DNA of 64,000 nucleotides from Oscillospiraceae bacterium (GCA_910574635.1 CAJTCG010000006.1:1-64000), one strand, 5' to 3'; positions 1-9,638 are shown, counted from the stretch's first letter. Notes: generated by a model from the sequence alone, not told the origin. Numbers and translations: made by a program.

Positions 1-89
1 ATCTCGTCCATGATTTCCAGAAATTCTTCCCGTTTTGTTTTCTTTTTCCGGCATCTGTATTCCATATCGCTAAAACTTTCCTGTTTCAT
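1..89 (-). CDS. IS5-family transposase, N-terminal part, cut by window edge
   Basis: Reading leftward from an ATG at 87-89 gives about 29 residues, starting MKQESFSDMEY and continuing through a basic KKKTKREEF segment to EIMDE. This is the usual start of a gut-clostridial IS5-type DDE transposase. The rest lies outside the window. Its upstream non-coding DNA (about 95-150) matches the DNA in front of a second, truncated copy at 38643-38697, so both derive from the same IS. Whether this copy is intact cannot be judged here. Confidence 0.75.
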   Translation of the reverse strand, partial: MKQESFSDMEYRCRKKKTKREEFLEIMDE

Positions 90-140
90 ACCCCGCGCCC
101 CCTTTTCCTTATTTTATCACATCTTTTATCATTGGGGGGG

Positions 141-305
141 TTAAGGAAGCGCTGATTAAATGCGTCTGCGGCGCTTTGCGGATTTTTTGCCACAGCTTTG
201 TTGCGATTTTTTGAAATAAACACAATTATTCCTGCAAAATCCCGCCTCGCTGTGATAAAAATTCTCTCGCAAATCGTTCTTGCCGATTTAATCAGCCCTT
301 CCTTA
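141..305. mobile_element. Small inverted-repeat (MITE-like) element with IS5-type ends
   Basis: A terminal motif at about 141-161 (TTAAGGAAGCGCTGATTAAA) is repeated in inverted form at about 285-305, enclosing roughly 125 bp with no convincing gene. A further partial end follows at 305-320. The same end sequence opens the truncated IS5 copy at 38641. A non-autonomous element mobilised by the neighbouring IS5 transposase is the simplest reading; target-site duplications were not clearly seen. Confidence 0.45.
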
Positions 306-320
306 AATCAGCGTTTCCTT

Positions 321-404
321 AAACAGCGTCAGGCAGAGGACATAGCCGCCGCAAAGACAAAAGGCGTGGAGCTGGGCAGGCCGAAAGCCCAAAAGCCGCC
401 GGAA
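321..404 (+). pseudogene. Serine resolvase/invertase fragment
   Basis: The frame reads KQRQAEDIAAAKTKGVELGRP, the linker between the catalytic and DNA-binding domains of Hin/TnpR-type small serine recombinases. The catalytic domain is missing, replaced by the IS-end sequences that stop at about 320, and the helix-turn-helix that should follow is lost. It is a transposon remnant with no expected activity. Confidence 0.6.
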
Positions 405-529
405 ACAGTCGTTTTGGAGAGGACGAGTGGATGGAACTGTGAAGCAGCCCGTGTGCAGGGCCGCGGGCGCAGTCCGGCCTGTTGAGGGCCGGTAAAATCG
501 GATAAATCCGCCTGGTCTCCGAGTCGCAG

Positions 530-590
530 AAACAAAAGGAGAAGGACTCCGCACGACGCATAGGCGTCTGCGGAGGCCTTCTCCGAAAAA
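530..590 (-). terminator. Rho-independent terminator of the zinc-ribbon gene
   Basis: A long hairpin (arms around 538-553 and 568-585) is followed, in the leftward direction, by a T-rich run (TTTTGTTTCT). It lies about 40 bp beyond the stop codon of the leftward gene ending at 625. Confidence 0.6.
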
Positions 591-624
591 ACGCTTTTAT
601 CAGAGCAGAGAGCGTCCCGGCGGC

Positions 625-1008
625 TTACTCGCCCATGGGCGCGCCGCACTGGGGGCAGAATTTGCTGTCGGACTCCGCGCCGCAGATGGGGCACTTCTTT
701 CCGGCAGGGGCTTCTTCGGCCTCCCCGGCGGGCTCTTCCTTCACGGGCTTGCTGGCCTCCAGCTCGGCAATTTTGGCCTTGCCGGCATTGACGGCTTCCA
801 CGGCTTCCCGCACCGCGTCGGGGATTTCACCCTCGTACTCGCTGACAAACCACTCGCCGATGGCGCGGTAGTTTTTGTCAATCTCTTTCTGCTCCCCGGA
901 AATGGCCACGTTGAGCTTCACCAGCTCCGCGGCGTCCTTGGTCCGGTCGGCGGCCTTGTTGGCTACGTCCTTTGCTTTGCGGGTCAGTTCATCGAAATTA
1001 AACGCCAT
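625..1008 (-). CDS. Zinc-ribbon protein with helical N-terminus
   Basis: 127 residues. The start at 1008 (MAFNFDEL) is chosen over an upstream frame extension because it has a clear GAAAGGGGA ribosome site and lies just below a promoter. Residues 1-75 look helical and amphipathic (KAKDVANKAADRTKDAAEL); a Glu/Ala-rich linker follows; the last 25 residues hold two CxxC pairs (CPICG and CPQCG) forming a zinc ribbon. This architecture is common in short Firmicutes proteins of unknown function. No enzymatic role can be assigned. Confidence 0.8.
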   Translation of the reverse strand: MAFNFDELTRKAKDVANKAADRTKDAAELVKLNVAISGEQKEIDKNYRAIGEWFVSEYEGEIPDAVREAVEAVNAGKAKIAELEASKPVKEEPAGEAEEAPAGKKCPICGAESDSKFCPQCGAPMGE

Positions 1009-1078
1009 GGTTGTAGATCCCCTTTCATATTCCGGTCCTGCGGAAGGCCCGGTTTTAATCACGTTAGCTACAGCGTCT

Positions 1079-1107
1079 AGTATAGCGTATCCTTTGGTAA
1101 AACGCAA
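1079..1107 (-). promoter_or_regulatory. Sigma-A promoter for the zinc-ribbon gene
   Basis: On the minus strand TTGCGT (1107-1102), a 17-bp spacer and TATACT (1084-1079), about 70 bp upstream of the start codon. Confidence 0.65.
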
Positions 1108-1148
1108 CAGGAAGCCCGAATGTTTACAGTTCTTTTTCAATCGCGGGC

Positions 1149-2243
1149 TCAGCGGTCCTGTGCCGCCTTGACCACCGTGCCGGAGGAGGCGTCGATCTCA
1201 TATTCGTACTCCACGCTTCCCGCCCGGAACACCAGCTCATAAATCCAGCGGCCGTCGTCCTCGTCCAGCTCGCACTGCACATAGCCCGCGTCGGCGGCGG
1301 AAATTCCGGCGTGGGACAGGGCCGCGCTCTTGGCGGCTTCCTCGCCGATAAAGCTTCCCGTCTGCTGGGCGGCGGTCCCGCCGGGGCGGCTGTTCTGCTC
1401 CTGCTTGGACTCCAGCACAGCGTTGGTAGAGGCGTCGATTTCGTAGTCATATTCGGTATTGCCCACCCAGAATTCAATATCGTAGACCTGGCGGCCGTTC
1501 TCCCAGTCCAGCTTGCAGCGGACGGCTTCCGCGTCGGCGGCGGAGACCCCGGCGTGGGTGAAGGCGGCGCTTTTCGCGGCCTCCTCGCCGGTGGCGGCGG
1601 GAGCCTGGTCCCCGGCGGCGGGCTTCTGCGCGGAAGGGGTTTGGGCCTGAGCGGGGGGCTGGGCTTCTGGAGCGGGGGCCTCCTGCGGCGCGGCGGACGG
1701 AACGCTTCCCATGATATCGGGAAGGCCCTCCAGCACCTCGCCGGTGTAGGCGTCGATTTTATATTCGAAGTTCCCCAGGGTGGGGTGACGGAGTTCCACT
1801 TCGTAGTGGGCGGGGGCCTCGTCCAGCTCCGGCTCCGTCTTGCTGGTGACGGAGTCCACTTCCAGGGTTCCGGCGTACTGTTCCGCCGCGTGGGCGGCAA
1901 GGGACATGCCGATGGGCAGGTCCGGCGCGCCGGTCTTCCAGAGCTGTTCCAGCTCCTTGGAGGAGAGGGAGGCCAGATCATCGGAGGACAGGGCGGGGTT
2001 GAGGGCCTGAACGTCTTCGATTATGGTAGTCTTGCCTTGAGAGACGCCGGCGGCGGGGGGAGTCAGGGGCTCTGCGGCCTGGGGCGCGGCCGGGCCGTTG
2101 GCGGAATCCGGGGCCAGGGCGTCGTTTCCGGTTTTTCTGCCGAACATCTGCCAGAGCTGGAGACACAGCACCAGTGCCAAAAGGGCGATGGTAGCCGCCA
2201 GCAGCCAGCGGGTCAGCTTCTTGTCGTTTTTCTCCGGGGTCAT
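1149..2243 (-). CDS. Membrane-anchored PepSY-domain protein
   Basis: 364 residues from the ATG at 2243; an in-frame GTG three codons earlier abuts the AGGAGG site and is too close. Residues about 12-34 form a single membrane anchor. Three PepSY-like modules follow: around 80-165 (ending YKIDAYTGEVLEG), 215-285 (YDYEIDASTNAVLE) and 300-360 (YEYEIDASSGTVV), each with the typical beta-hairpin ending in D-A-x-(T/S)-G/N-x-V. The linkers are Pro/Ala/Gln-rich. PepSY modules often inhibit proteases or sit in surface proteins; exposure outside the membrane is inferred from the anchor. No protease is adjacent, so the partner is unknown. Confidence 0.85.
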   Translation of the reverse strand: MTPEKNDKKLTRWLLAATIALLALVLCLQLWQMFGRKTGNDALAPDSANGPAAPQAAEPLTPPAAGVSQGKTTIIEDVQALNPALSSDDLASLSSKELEQLWKTGAPDLPIGMSLAAHAAEQYAGTLEVDSVTSKTEPELDEAPAHYEVELRHPTLGNFEYKIDAYTGEVLEGLPDIMGSVPSAAPQEAPAPEAQPPAQAQTPSAQKPAAGDQAPAATGEEAAKSAAFTHAGVSAADAEAVRCKLDWENGRQVYDIEFWVGNTEYDYEIDASTNAVLESKQEQNSRPGGTAAQQTGSFIGEEAAKSAALSHAGISAADAGYVQCELDEDDGRWIYELVFRAGSVEYEYEIDASSGTVVKAAQDR

Positions 2244-2273
2244 GGGGTTCACCCTCCTTTTTAGAATGGCTCC

Positions 2274-2302
2274 ATTATAGCGCGGAACGGGAAAAAAGTC
2301 CA
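2274..2302 (-). promoter_or_regulatory. Sigma-A promoter for the PepSY gene
   Basis: Minus strand TGGACT (2302-2297), 17-bp spacer, TATAAT (2279-2274); the start codon is about 30 bp downstream. Confidence 0.7.
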
Positions 2303-2325
2303 GGGTGAGAGTCGTAGATTTGGGA

Positions 2326-2354
2326 TTGACAGGCGGGGGGAAAGCGGGTAGAAT
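2326..2354 (+). promoter_or_regulatory. Promoter for tRNA-Arg(CCT)
   Basis: TTGACA at 2326-2331, 17-bp spacer, TAGAAT at 2349-2354, ending about 65 bp before the tRNA. Confidence 0.7.
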
Positions 2355-2418
2355 AGAAGCGTTATCCGCCCTTGCGGCTCCGTGGGACGAAGAAGCGAAA
2401 AGGGAAGATACTTTTTAT

Positions 2419-2495
2419 GCGCCAGTAGCTCAGCAGGATAGAGCACCTCCCTCCTAAGGAGGGGGCCGGGGGTTCGAATCCCTCCTGGCGTGCCA
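2419..2495 (+). tRNA. tRNA-Arg(CCT)
   Basis: Full cloverleaf: acceptor GCGCCAG pairing with CTGGCGT (closing G-U), D-arm AGCTCAGCAGGATAGAGC, anticodon stem CCTCC/GGAGG with loop CTCCTAA giving anticodon CCT, T-loop GGTTCGAATCC, encoded CCA. It reads the AGG codon. It resembles the tRNA-Arg(TCT) at 25925 in the acceptor and D arm. Confidence 0.95.
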
Positions 2496-2497
2496 TG

Positions 2498-2705
2498 ATA
2501 AGTTGACAGACTACACCAAGGGAGTAGGCCTTGTTTGAAACATGGCAAAACGCCGTCTTTGGGCATCTTTTTCCGCCAGGACTGCGTTGATTTGACTTGA
2601 AATCCGTCAGGATTCCCGCGTCAAATCGCCTTGCCTGGCAAAAAAATCTGCCCAAATCCGGCGTTCCGCCAATTTTCAAACAAGGCCTAGTCTGTCAACT
2701 TTTAT
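2498..2705. repeat. Foldback (MITE-like) repeat, about 208 bp
   Basis: The arms AAGTTGACAGACTA (2501-2514) and TAGTCTGTCAACTTT (2688-2702) are inverted copies, and pairing continues inward: AGGCCTTGTTTGAAA (2526-2540) with TTTCAAACAAGGCC (2674-2687), and AACGCCGTCTTTGGGC with GCCCAAATCCGGCGTT. Almost the whole element can fold on itself. It begins two bases after the tRNA CCA. No coding sequence is supported inside it. Confidence 0.7.
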
Positions 2706-2728
2706 TAGAACATACTCAACCCATTACG

Positions 2729-2760
2729 CCGCAGTAGTTTTACTGCGGTATTTTGTTTTC
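2729..2760 (+). terminator. Terminator after tRNA-Arg/foldback element
   Basis: CCGCAGTA / TACTGCGG with a GTTT loop (2729-2748), followed by TATTTTGTTTTC. It probably was the terminator of the tRNA before the foldback element intervened. Confidence 0.65.
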
Positions 2761-2840
2761 CTAAGGGAAATTGTAATGAACATGATACAAAAGAGTGAAG
2801 CAATCAAGAACAGCCTTCGGAGAGGTTTTCAGGCTTTTCG

Positions 2841-3686
2841 CTAAAGCTCCGCCACGTCCATCTCTGCCCGTTCTACGCATAGAGGCGTTTCGGCATCCAA
2901 TACCAGGGATAGCTCCGCCGCGCTCCCGCCGTCCGTGCGGGGATGCAGCACAGCAATGTGGTGCAGGGGCTGAGAGCCATGTATCAGATGTTCCATGGAG
3001 AAATGCAGGGGAGGCGTGTCTGCAAACATGCCGCAGGGGGATTGCCTGATGCAAATCGTTCCCGCCCCCTTTGCCGGACACATAGCACGGACATTCAGCG
3101 TGTACTGGATCACATAGGCCTTCCCTGGATTCAGCTGAATCCGAGTGGGAACACGTCTGTCCCAACAGATGTCTTTTCCGAAGCAGCCACTCGTTCTCCA
3201 GGGCAGGCGGCAGTCCGGATTCCATATCATCTGCTCTCTCTGACCCACCAGACGGAGGGAGCTTTTTTCACAGCTCTGCGTCTTGTGCGGGACCGGACAG
3301 GGCGCAGGACAAGGATCTGGGTGCTGTGACGGACAGGAACACGGCGGAGGGCAAGGAACCGGCTCCGGCTTGCAGGGCGGCGGAGGCGGCGGAGGAAGCG
3401 GGCAGAACTCCAGCACCTTTTCCAGCTTGCTTTTCAACAGCATTTGATTTTGTGTCACCGCCTCCACCAGGGCGGTGACGCTATTGTTGACTGCCAGCAC
3501 ATCCTGGGGACAGGCGCAGGGACTTGTGCCATGCAGGGTGCCCAGGATATATTGCAGCTTCTCACCCTCAGCGTTGAGGATATGACTCAGCGCAAGCTCT
3601 TCCATCGCAATGGACGCGATGATCATGGTCAGAGCTTCTTCCCGGGTCATGTCTGCCCCGTTGGGGGGAAAGGAAGGCATAGACAT
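2841..3686 (-). CDS. Spore-surface-like protein with Pro/Cys-rich linker, paralogue of the adjacent collagen-like proteins
   Basis: 281 residues from ATG 3686 (MSMPSFPP), chosen because GGAG lies nine bases upstream and because both neighbours start in the same way. Residues 1-90 match the N-terminal domain of the two rightward collagen-like genes, including [20 protein letters not shown]. Instead of Gly-X-Thr repeats it has a linker of about 45 residues dominated by Pro and Cys (about 100-148). The C-terminal 130 residues contain several Cys and a beta-rich stretch (PGKAYVIQYTLNVRAMC) and may be a divergent jelly-roll like those of the neighbours. It is divergently transcribed from them. A shared anchoring domain presenting a different stalk and head is the inference. 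Confidence 0.7.
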   Translation of the reverse strand: MSMPSFPPNGADMTREEALTMIIASIAMEELALSHILNAEGEKLQYILGTLHGTSPCACPQDVLAVNNSVTALVEAVTQNQMLLKSKLEKVLEFCPLPPPPPPPCKPEPVPCPPPCSCPSQHPDPCPAPCPVPHKTQSCEKSSLRLVGQREQMIWNPDCRLPWRTSGCFGKDICWDRRVPTRIQLNPGKAYVIQYTLNVRAMCPAKGAGTICIRQSPCGMFADTPPLHFSMEHLIHGSQPLHHIAVLHPRTDGGSAAELSLVLDAETPLCVERAEMDVAEL

Positions 3687-3759
3687 ATTCAAAAACTCCA
3701 TAGTTCGTCCCGGACAAGCCGGGACGGTGATGTGCGGCAGGATATCCAAGCCGCCTTTT

Positions 3760-3787
3760 TACCCTATGACAGCCGGGACGGTTCGGT
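3760..3787 (-). promoter_or_regulatory. Sigma-K-like mother-cell promoter (leftward)
   Basis: Minus strand carries CATAGGGTA (3768-3760), an exact match to the sigma-K -10 pattern CATAnnnTA, with AC 17 bp upstream (3787-3786). It points to the Pro/Cys-linker gene. The match is to Bacillus consensus knowledge; no transcript evidence. Confidence 0.45.
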
Positions 3788-3794
3788 TCCGGCC

Positions 3795-3825
3795 GTCACC
3801 GAGCCGGCCTCAGGGGCATAAGATG
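3795..3825 (+). promoter_or_regulatory. Sigma-K-like mother-cell promoter (rightward)
   Basis: GTCACC at 3795-3800, 16-bp spacer and CATAAGATG at 3817-3825, close to the CATAnnnTA pattern. It precedes the first collagen-like gene. No sigma-A promoter of similar quality was noticed here. Confidence 0.4.
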
Positions 3826-3878
3826 TTTCACGCGCCGCATCGCGGCGCGCCTCTCAAATCGAAAGGAGATTCTCAACT

Positions 3879-4991
<1,113 letters not shown>

Positions 4992-5004
4992 GGAGGGATG
5001 TCTC

Positions 5005-6183
5005 ATGTCAATGCCAACTTTCCCTCAGATCGACCCCCCGCTGACCCGCGAGGGAAGCCTCAATGAGATCATTGCCTCCATCGCCGCCGAGGAACTCAGC
5101 CTGAGCCACATCCTCAACGCCGAGGGGGAGAAGCTGCAATATGTCCTGGGCACCCTGCCCGGCCTGGGGGAGGCGGCCACCCTTACGGAGGTCATGCAGA
5201 TCAACCAGAGCGTGCAGGACACCATGTCTGACATCATGGAGCAGCAAATGCTGCTGTCCGGCAAGCTGAGTGCGGCTATGACCGCGCCCGTCCTGCCCGG
5301 TCCTGCCGGACCTGCCGGGGCCACTGGTGCCGCCGGCCCCGCCGAGGGCGCCGCCGGGGTCACGGGCACCACAGGCCCCACTGGAGCGGAAGGCCCTATC
5401 GGTGCGGTGGGGGCAACTGGTCCCACTGGTGCGACTGGCCCTGCCGGGGCTGCTGGAGCAACCGGCCCCACCGGTGCGGACGGCGCCGCGGGTCCCACCG
5501 GTACGACTGGTCCTGCCGGAGCCACTGGCGCCCCCGGCGCGGCCGGGCCCACCGGGGCGGATGGCGCTGCGGGAGCGGCGGGCGCCACCGGGCCCACCGG
5601 TGCGGACGGCGCGGCGGGTTTGGCCGGAATCGCAGGCGCGGCGGGCGCCGCCGGGGCCACCGGGGCCACCGGCCTCACCGGCCCCACGGGAGCCACCGGG
5701 CCCGCCCTCTCCTCCGCCTTTGCCGCCAACACCCAGGGCAGCAGCGTCCTGGTGGCCCTTGGCGGCACCCCCATCGCCCTGCCTAACGCCCAGCTTCTCT
5801 CCCCTGACATTACGGTCAACGCCGGGAATACGGTGTTCACCGTGGCTACGCCGGGCACCTATCAGATTTCTTACCATGTGAATACCACCGCGGCTCTGCT
5901 GATGGGGACCAGGCTGGTGATCAACGGGACGAACAGCGTCCCTTCTACCATCAACCCGGCCCTTTCCGTCTCCAACTTTGAAAACCAGATCAAGGTTACT
6001 CTGCCTGCCAACTCCACCATTTCTCTCCAGCTCTTCACATCAATTGTGGGAACCGCTGTTCTGGCGAGCGGCGGCGCGGGAGCTTCCCTGACCATCGTCC
6101 GGCTGGATGGAACTGGCCTGTTGAGCGGCTCACAGAGCGCGGGCAGCGAACACGACTCCGATATAGAGATAGAGGACGAGTGA
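5005..6183 (+). CDS. Collagen-like surface protein (BclA-like), second copy
   Basis: 392 residues, tandem paralogue of the preceding gene. N-terminal domain 1-92 ([31 protein letters not shown]), collagen-like triplets about 99-233 but richer in GAA and GAD triplets, and a beta-rich head 234-367 with the same FAANTQGSS start and ASLTIVRL end. It has an extra acidic tail ([12 protein letters not shown]) missing in the first copy. The ribosome site GAGGAGGG lies in the 13-bp gap, so both are likely on one transcript. Confidence 0.85.
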   Translation: MSMPTFPQIDPPLTREGSLNEIIASIAAEELSLSHILNAEGEKLQYVLGTLPGLGEAATLTEVMQINQSVQDTMSDIMEQQMLLSGKLSAAMTAPVLPGPAGPAGATGAAGPAEGAAGVTGTTGPTGAEGPIGAVGATGPTGATGPAGAAGATGPTGADGAAGPTGTTGPAGATGAPGAAGPTGADGAAGAAGATGPTGADGAAGLAGIAGAAGAAGATGATGLTGPTGATGPALSSAFAANTQGSSVLVALGGTPIALPNAQLLSPDITVNAGNTVFTVATPGTYQISYHVNTTAALLMGTRLVINGTNSVPSTINPALSVSNFENQIKVTLPANSTISLQLFTSIVGTAVLASGGAGASLTIVRLDGTGLLSGSQSAGSEHDSDIEIEDE

Positions 6184-6204
6184 GCGCTGGGCCGCTAAAA
6201 TATT

Positions 6205-6232
6205 GCTCCCGCCGGCGAAAGCCGGCGGGAGC
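6205..6232. terminator. Perfect hairpin between collagen gene and glycosyltransferase
   Basis: Twelve-base arms (GCTCCCGCCGGC / GCCGGCGGGAGC) around a GAAA tetraloop. There is no T-run on the plus strand, so it may act as an mRNA-stabilising or attenuating hairpin rather than a full terminator. Confidence 0.45.
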
Positions 6233-6262
6233 AAATGATGACGAATCGAAGGAGGTCCCGCT

Positions 6263-7345
6263 ATGGTAAGCGTCAGCCTGTGTATGATCGTAAAAAATGA
6301 GGAGGATGTGCTGGAGCGGTGCTTGGAAAGCGCGGCGGAGCTGGTGGACGAGATCATCATTGTAGACACCGGCTCCACCGACCGCACGAAAGAGATCGCC
6401 GCCCGCTTTACCGATCAGATCTATGACTTCCCCTGGCGTGACGACTTTGCCGCCGCCCGGAACGAGTCCTTTTCCCACGCGTCCATGGACTACTGCATGT
6501 GGCTGGACGCCGACGACGTGCTGCTGGAGGAAGATCAGACGTCCTTTCTGGCCTTGAAAGAGAATCTGGACCCCTCCGTTTCGGTGGTCATGGCCCCCTA
6601 CCACACCGGGTTTGACGAAAACGGCCGGGTGACCTTTTCCTACTACCGGGAACGGCTCATTAAGAACCGGGCCGGTATGAGTTGGGTGGGAGCCGTCCAC
6701 GAGGCCATCACGCCGGTTGGAACCGTTCTGTATGGGGATTTCGCCGTTACCCACCGTAAGACCCGCCCCTCCGACCCGGATCGGAACCTGCGCATCTACC
6801 AGGCGCAGCTGGATGCGGGAAAGGAACTGGAGCCCCGCCAGCAGTTCTACTATGGCCGGGAGCTCTACTACCACCACAGCTGGGAGGAGGCGCTGGCTGT
6901 CTTTGAGCGGTTTTTGGAGGAGGGCCGGGGATGGGTGGAGAACAACATCGACGCCTGCTGCCACTGCGCCTACTGTCATAGGGAGCTGGGCCATGACCAG
7001 GCAGCACTGGAGGCGCTGTTTCGCACCTTTGCCTATGACCGGCCCCGGGCTGAGGTCTGCTGCGACATCGGCCTCTGGTTTTTCCAGAGGGAGCAGTACC
7101 GGCAGGCAGCCTACTGGTACGCCCTGGCCCTGACCTGTACCCGGGACGACCGCCGGGGCGGTTTTGTCTCCCCAGACTGCTATGGCTACCTCCCCTGTAT
7201 CCAGCTGTGCGTCTGCTACAGCCGCCTGGGCGACCAGAAGAGGGCGGAGACCTTCAACGAGCTGGCCGCGGCCTGCAAACCGGATTCCCCCGCGGTCCTC
7301 CACAACCGGACGGTTTTTCAGTCCCTGCCGGAGGGGTTCAACTAG
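6263..7345 (+). CDS. GT2 glycosyltransferase with C-terminal TPR-like helices
   Basis: 360 residues. The N-terminal GT-A domain shows the nucleotide-binding start VSLCMIVKNEE (4-14), DTGSTD (35-40) and the metal-binding DADD (82-85), with WRDDFAAARNESF at 58-70 typical of the TPR-containing GT2 subgroup. Residues about 185-335 are helical repeats (e.g. EALAVFERFLEEGR). It sits directly behind two Thr-rich collagen-like proteins, so glycosylation of their Gly-X-Thr stalks is a reasonable inference; donor sugar unknown. The TAG stop codon at 7343-7345 is supplied by the end of an inverted-repeat element, so the original C-terminus may have been trimmed. Confidence 0.85.
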   Translation: MVSVSLCMIVKNEEDVLERCLESAAELVDEIIIVDTGSTDRTKEIAARFTDQIYDFPWRDDFAAARNESFSHASMDYCMWLDADDVLLEEDQTSFLALKENLDPSVSVVMAPYHTGFDENGRVTFSYYRERLIKNRAGMSWVGAVHEAITPVGTVLYGDFAVTHRKTRPSDPDRNLRIYQAQLDAGKELEPRQQFYYGRELYYHHSWEEALAVFERFLEEGRGWVENNIDACCHCAYCHRELGHDQAALEALFRTFAYDRPRAEVCCDIGLWFFQREQYRQAAYWYALALTCTRDDRRGGFVSPDCYGYLPCIQLCVCYSRLGDQKRAETFNELAAACKPDSPAVLHNRTVFQSLPEGFN

Positions 7346-7502
7346 AGCAGCACCCAAAAATCATGAGAAACGTTCAGCGGTCCAGGAATCGCAGGGCCGC
7401 GCTGCCGGCCTTGACGGGCGTTAGCCCGCCTGCGTCCTCCGCCTTGCCCTGCGCTCCCTGCCCTCGCTTCCTTTTTTCTCATTTTTTCTGGAAACTGCTC
7501 TA
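7343..7502. repeat. Inverted-repeat element, about 160 bp
   Basis: TAGAGCAG...AAAAATCATGAGAAA at 7343-7370 is an imperfect inverted copy of TTTTTTCTCATTTTTTCTGG plus AAACTGCTCTA at 7472-7502. One arm of the same family is found again at 61315-61348. The interior has no supported gene. The rest of the 7346-7732 gap holds only the promoter described next. Confidence 0.55.
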
Positions 7503-7649
7503 AAATCGATTTTGCCCGCTTACTCCAGAAAGGATATTCAGGCGCCGCCTGGCTCTCCTTTTCGGCGCCCCGGTTCCTGCCCGCGGCAAAGGGCGGCCCT
7601 GCACGGCGTATAAAACGCGCGGCAGGACAGCCCCCGGATAAAAAAGGGC

Positions 7650-7678
7650 TTGCAAAAAGGGCGGTCCCTCAGTATAAT
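7650..7678 (+). promoter_or_regulatory. Sigma-A promoter of the chemoreceptor
   Basis: TTGCAA at 7650-7655, 17-bp spacer, TATAAT at 7673-7678; the start codon is about 55 bp further. Confidence 0.75.
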
Positions 7679-7732
7679 GACAAATGGCTGTGTGCCGATT
7701 TTAATTCTGACAGACAGACGGAGTAAGCGACT

Positions 7733-9400
7733 ATGAAAAAGATTGAGTTTTCACAAAAGAGCGCGGAAGGAAAGCAGACCCGTATCGGCAAAAAAGTGGG
7801 CAATGTGGTCGTCATCATGCAGATGATATCCGTTGTTTTCGCCGTGGGCATGTGCGTGATTATGTTCCGCTCTTTGGCAACCGGGATGCTGGAGCAGCGC
7901 TGCACCAACGGCACCAATATGCTGGACTACGTCCTGGGCCAGACCGGCGGCACAGAAGACGTCAACCAGCTGCTGGATGATCTGAAAAGCCGCATGGGCT
8001 GTGAGTTTACCATCTTTGAAGGAAATACCCGGGCCTACACCACCGTAGTCCAGAACGGGCAGCGTGTGGTGGGCACCACGCTGTCCTCCGAGCTGTCTGA
8101 AATTGTGCTGCAAAAAGGACAGAGCTATGTGGGCAGGGCAACCATTCTGGATGAGGAATATCTGTGCTCCTATGTTCCCACCAGAGATGCCGCCGGAGCG
8201 GTCAACGGCCTCCTCTTTGCCGGGATCTCTTCCGCGGAGGCCAACCATCAGATTTTTATGACGGTAATCTATACCATCCTGGTGAGCCTCGCCGTCATCG
8301 TTGTGTGCATCTTTTTCCTCACGGCGTACCTGAAAAAGACCGTTTCCTCTCCCCTGGCGGAGATTACCCGGGTGGCCGGCCGCCTGGAGCAGGGTAACCT
8401 GGGACTTTCCGGCGGCGAGGAGGGCGGCATCGCCATTCACTCCAACGACGAGGTGGGCCAGTTAGCCCTTATTTTTGAGAGGACGATCCGGCGGCTCCGC
8501 TCCTACATCGGCGAGATTGCCTCCGTATTGGACTCCATTGCCTCCGGAGACTTGACCGCCTCCGCCCGGCAGGAATACGTGGGAGACTTTATGTCCATCA
8601 AGGTCTCCCTGGACAGCATCCAGTCCAAGCTGAATGAGACCATGAGCCAGATCCGGGAAAGCGCCGAACAGGTATCCGCCGGAGCCGAGCAGGTGTCCAA
8701 TACCGCCCAGGCCCTGGCCCAGGGCGCCACAGAGCAGGCCAGCTCCGTCGAGGAGCTCTCCGCCACCATCAGCGACATCTCCGGAAACGCCCGGCGGACC
8801 GCCCAGGCCACGGAGGAGGCCGGTCAGTTTGTGGAACAGGCGGGGGGCCAGCTGGGCGTCAGCATGGAATACGTCAAGCAGCTCAACGTGGCGATGGGCA
8901 AGATCTCCAGCTCCTCCGAGGAAATCAGCAAAATCATTGCCGCCATCGAAAACATTGCCTTCCAGACGAACATCCTGGCCTTGAACGCCGCCGTGGAGGC
9001 GGCCCGGGCCGGAACGGCCGGAAAGGGTTTCGCCGTGGTGGCCGACGAGGTCCGCAACCTGGCCAACAAGTCCGACGAAGCCGCCAAGGCCACCAAGGAC
9101 CTGATTGAAAGCTCCATCGCCGCCGTGGCCGAGGGCAGTCATGTGGTGAACGAGGTAACCCAGTCCCTGGACCGCACCAGCGTCAGCGCCGGCGGCGTCA
9201 CGACCCAGATGTCCATCGTGGTAGAGGCGGTGGAAAAGCAGACCGCTGCGATCAGCCAGGTTACGGAGGGGATTGACCAAATCTCCAGCGTGGTGCAGAC
9301 CAACTCCGCCACCAGTGAGGAAAGCGCCGCCGCCAGCCAGGAGCTCTCATCCCAGGCCAGCCTCCTCAAGAGCCTGGTGGCCGCGTTCCGCCTGAAGTAA
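7733..9400 (+). CDS. Methyl-accepting chemotaxis protein with single-Cache sensor
   Basis: 555 residues. Membrane helix 1 at about 24-50, an extracytoplasmic sensor about 51-180 that has the length and pattern of a single Cache domain ([16 protein letters not shown]), membrane helix 2 at about 182-206, HAMP at 207-280 and a long coiled-coil signalling domain to the end. The kinase-contact tip is intact ([22 protein letters not shown] region, about 405-427). It should report an unknown small ligand to a CheA/CheW complex; no che genes are in the window. GGAG lies 10 bases before the ATG. Confidence 0.93.
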   Translation: MKKIEFSQKSAEGKQTRIGKKVGNVVVIMQMISVVFAVGMCVIMFRSLATGMLEQRCTNGTNMLDYVLGQTGGTEDVNQLLDDLKSRMGCEFTIFEGNTRAYTTVVQNGQRVVGTTLSSELSEIVLQKGQSYVGRATILDEEYLCSYVPTRDAAGAVNGLLFAGISSAEANHQIFMTVIYTILVSLAVIVVCIFFLTAYLKKTVSSPLAEITRVAGRLEQGNLGLSGGEEGGIAIHSNDEVGQLALIFERTIRRLRSYIGEIASVLDSIASGDLTASARQEYVGDFMSIKVSLDSIQSKLNETMSQIRESAEQVSAGAEQVSNTAQALAQGATEQASSVEELSATISDISGNARRTAQATEEAGQFVEQAGGQLGVSMEYVKQLNVAMGKISSSSEEISKIIAAIENIAFQTNILALNAAVEAARAGTAGKGFAVVADEVRNLANKSDEAAKATKDLIESSIAAVAEGSHVVNEVTQSLDRTSVSAGGVTTQMSIVVEAVEKQTAAISQVTEGIDQISSVVQTNSATSEESAAASQELSSQASLLKSLVAAFRLK

Positions 9401-9469
9401 GGCCCGCCGGCTGGGCGGCCCGCCTGCGCATGTATACTTAATGAGACAGCCCCTTTCCCTCAGCGATAG

Positions 9470-9548
9470 ACAAGGAATTCCCCTTACCGCTGCGCTTCCC
9501 GCCCCGAAGGGGCGGAACGCTCCGCCGGATGGGGAATTCCTTTGCTTT
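9470..9548. repeat. Interspersed palindromic repeat (family member 1)
   Basis: AAGGAATTCCCC at 9470-9481 and GGGGAATTCCTT at 9532-9543 are perfect inverted arms around a GC-rich middle. A related unit (AAATTCCCCTTACCGCT ... GCGCCGGACGGGAAATTT) lies at 26262-26321 between two tRNA genes. Confidence 0.5.
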
Positions 9549-9638
9549 CCACTCGCAAAGGCCGCGCCGGTTTGCGGGCGGCGGAGGACGAGGGACGGTT
9601 ATGTGCGGAGAAATTCTGCGCAGTATGCACAAAAGCAC

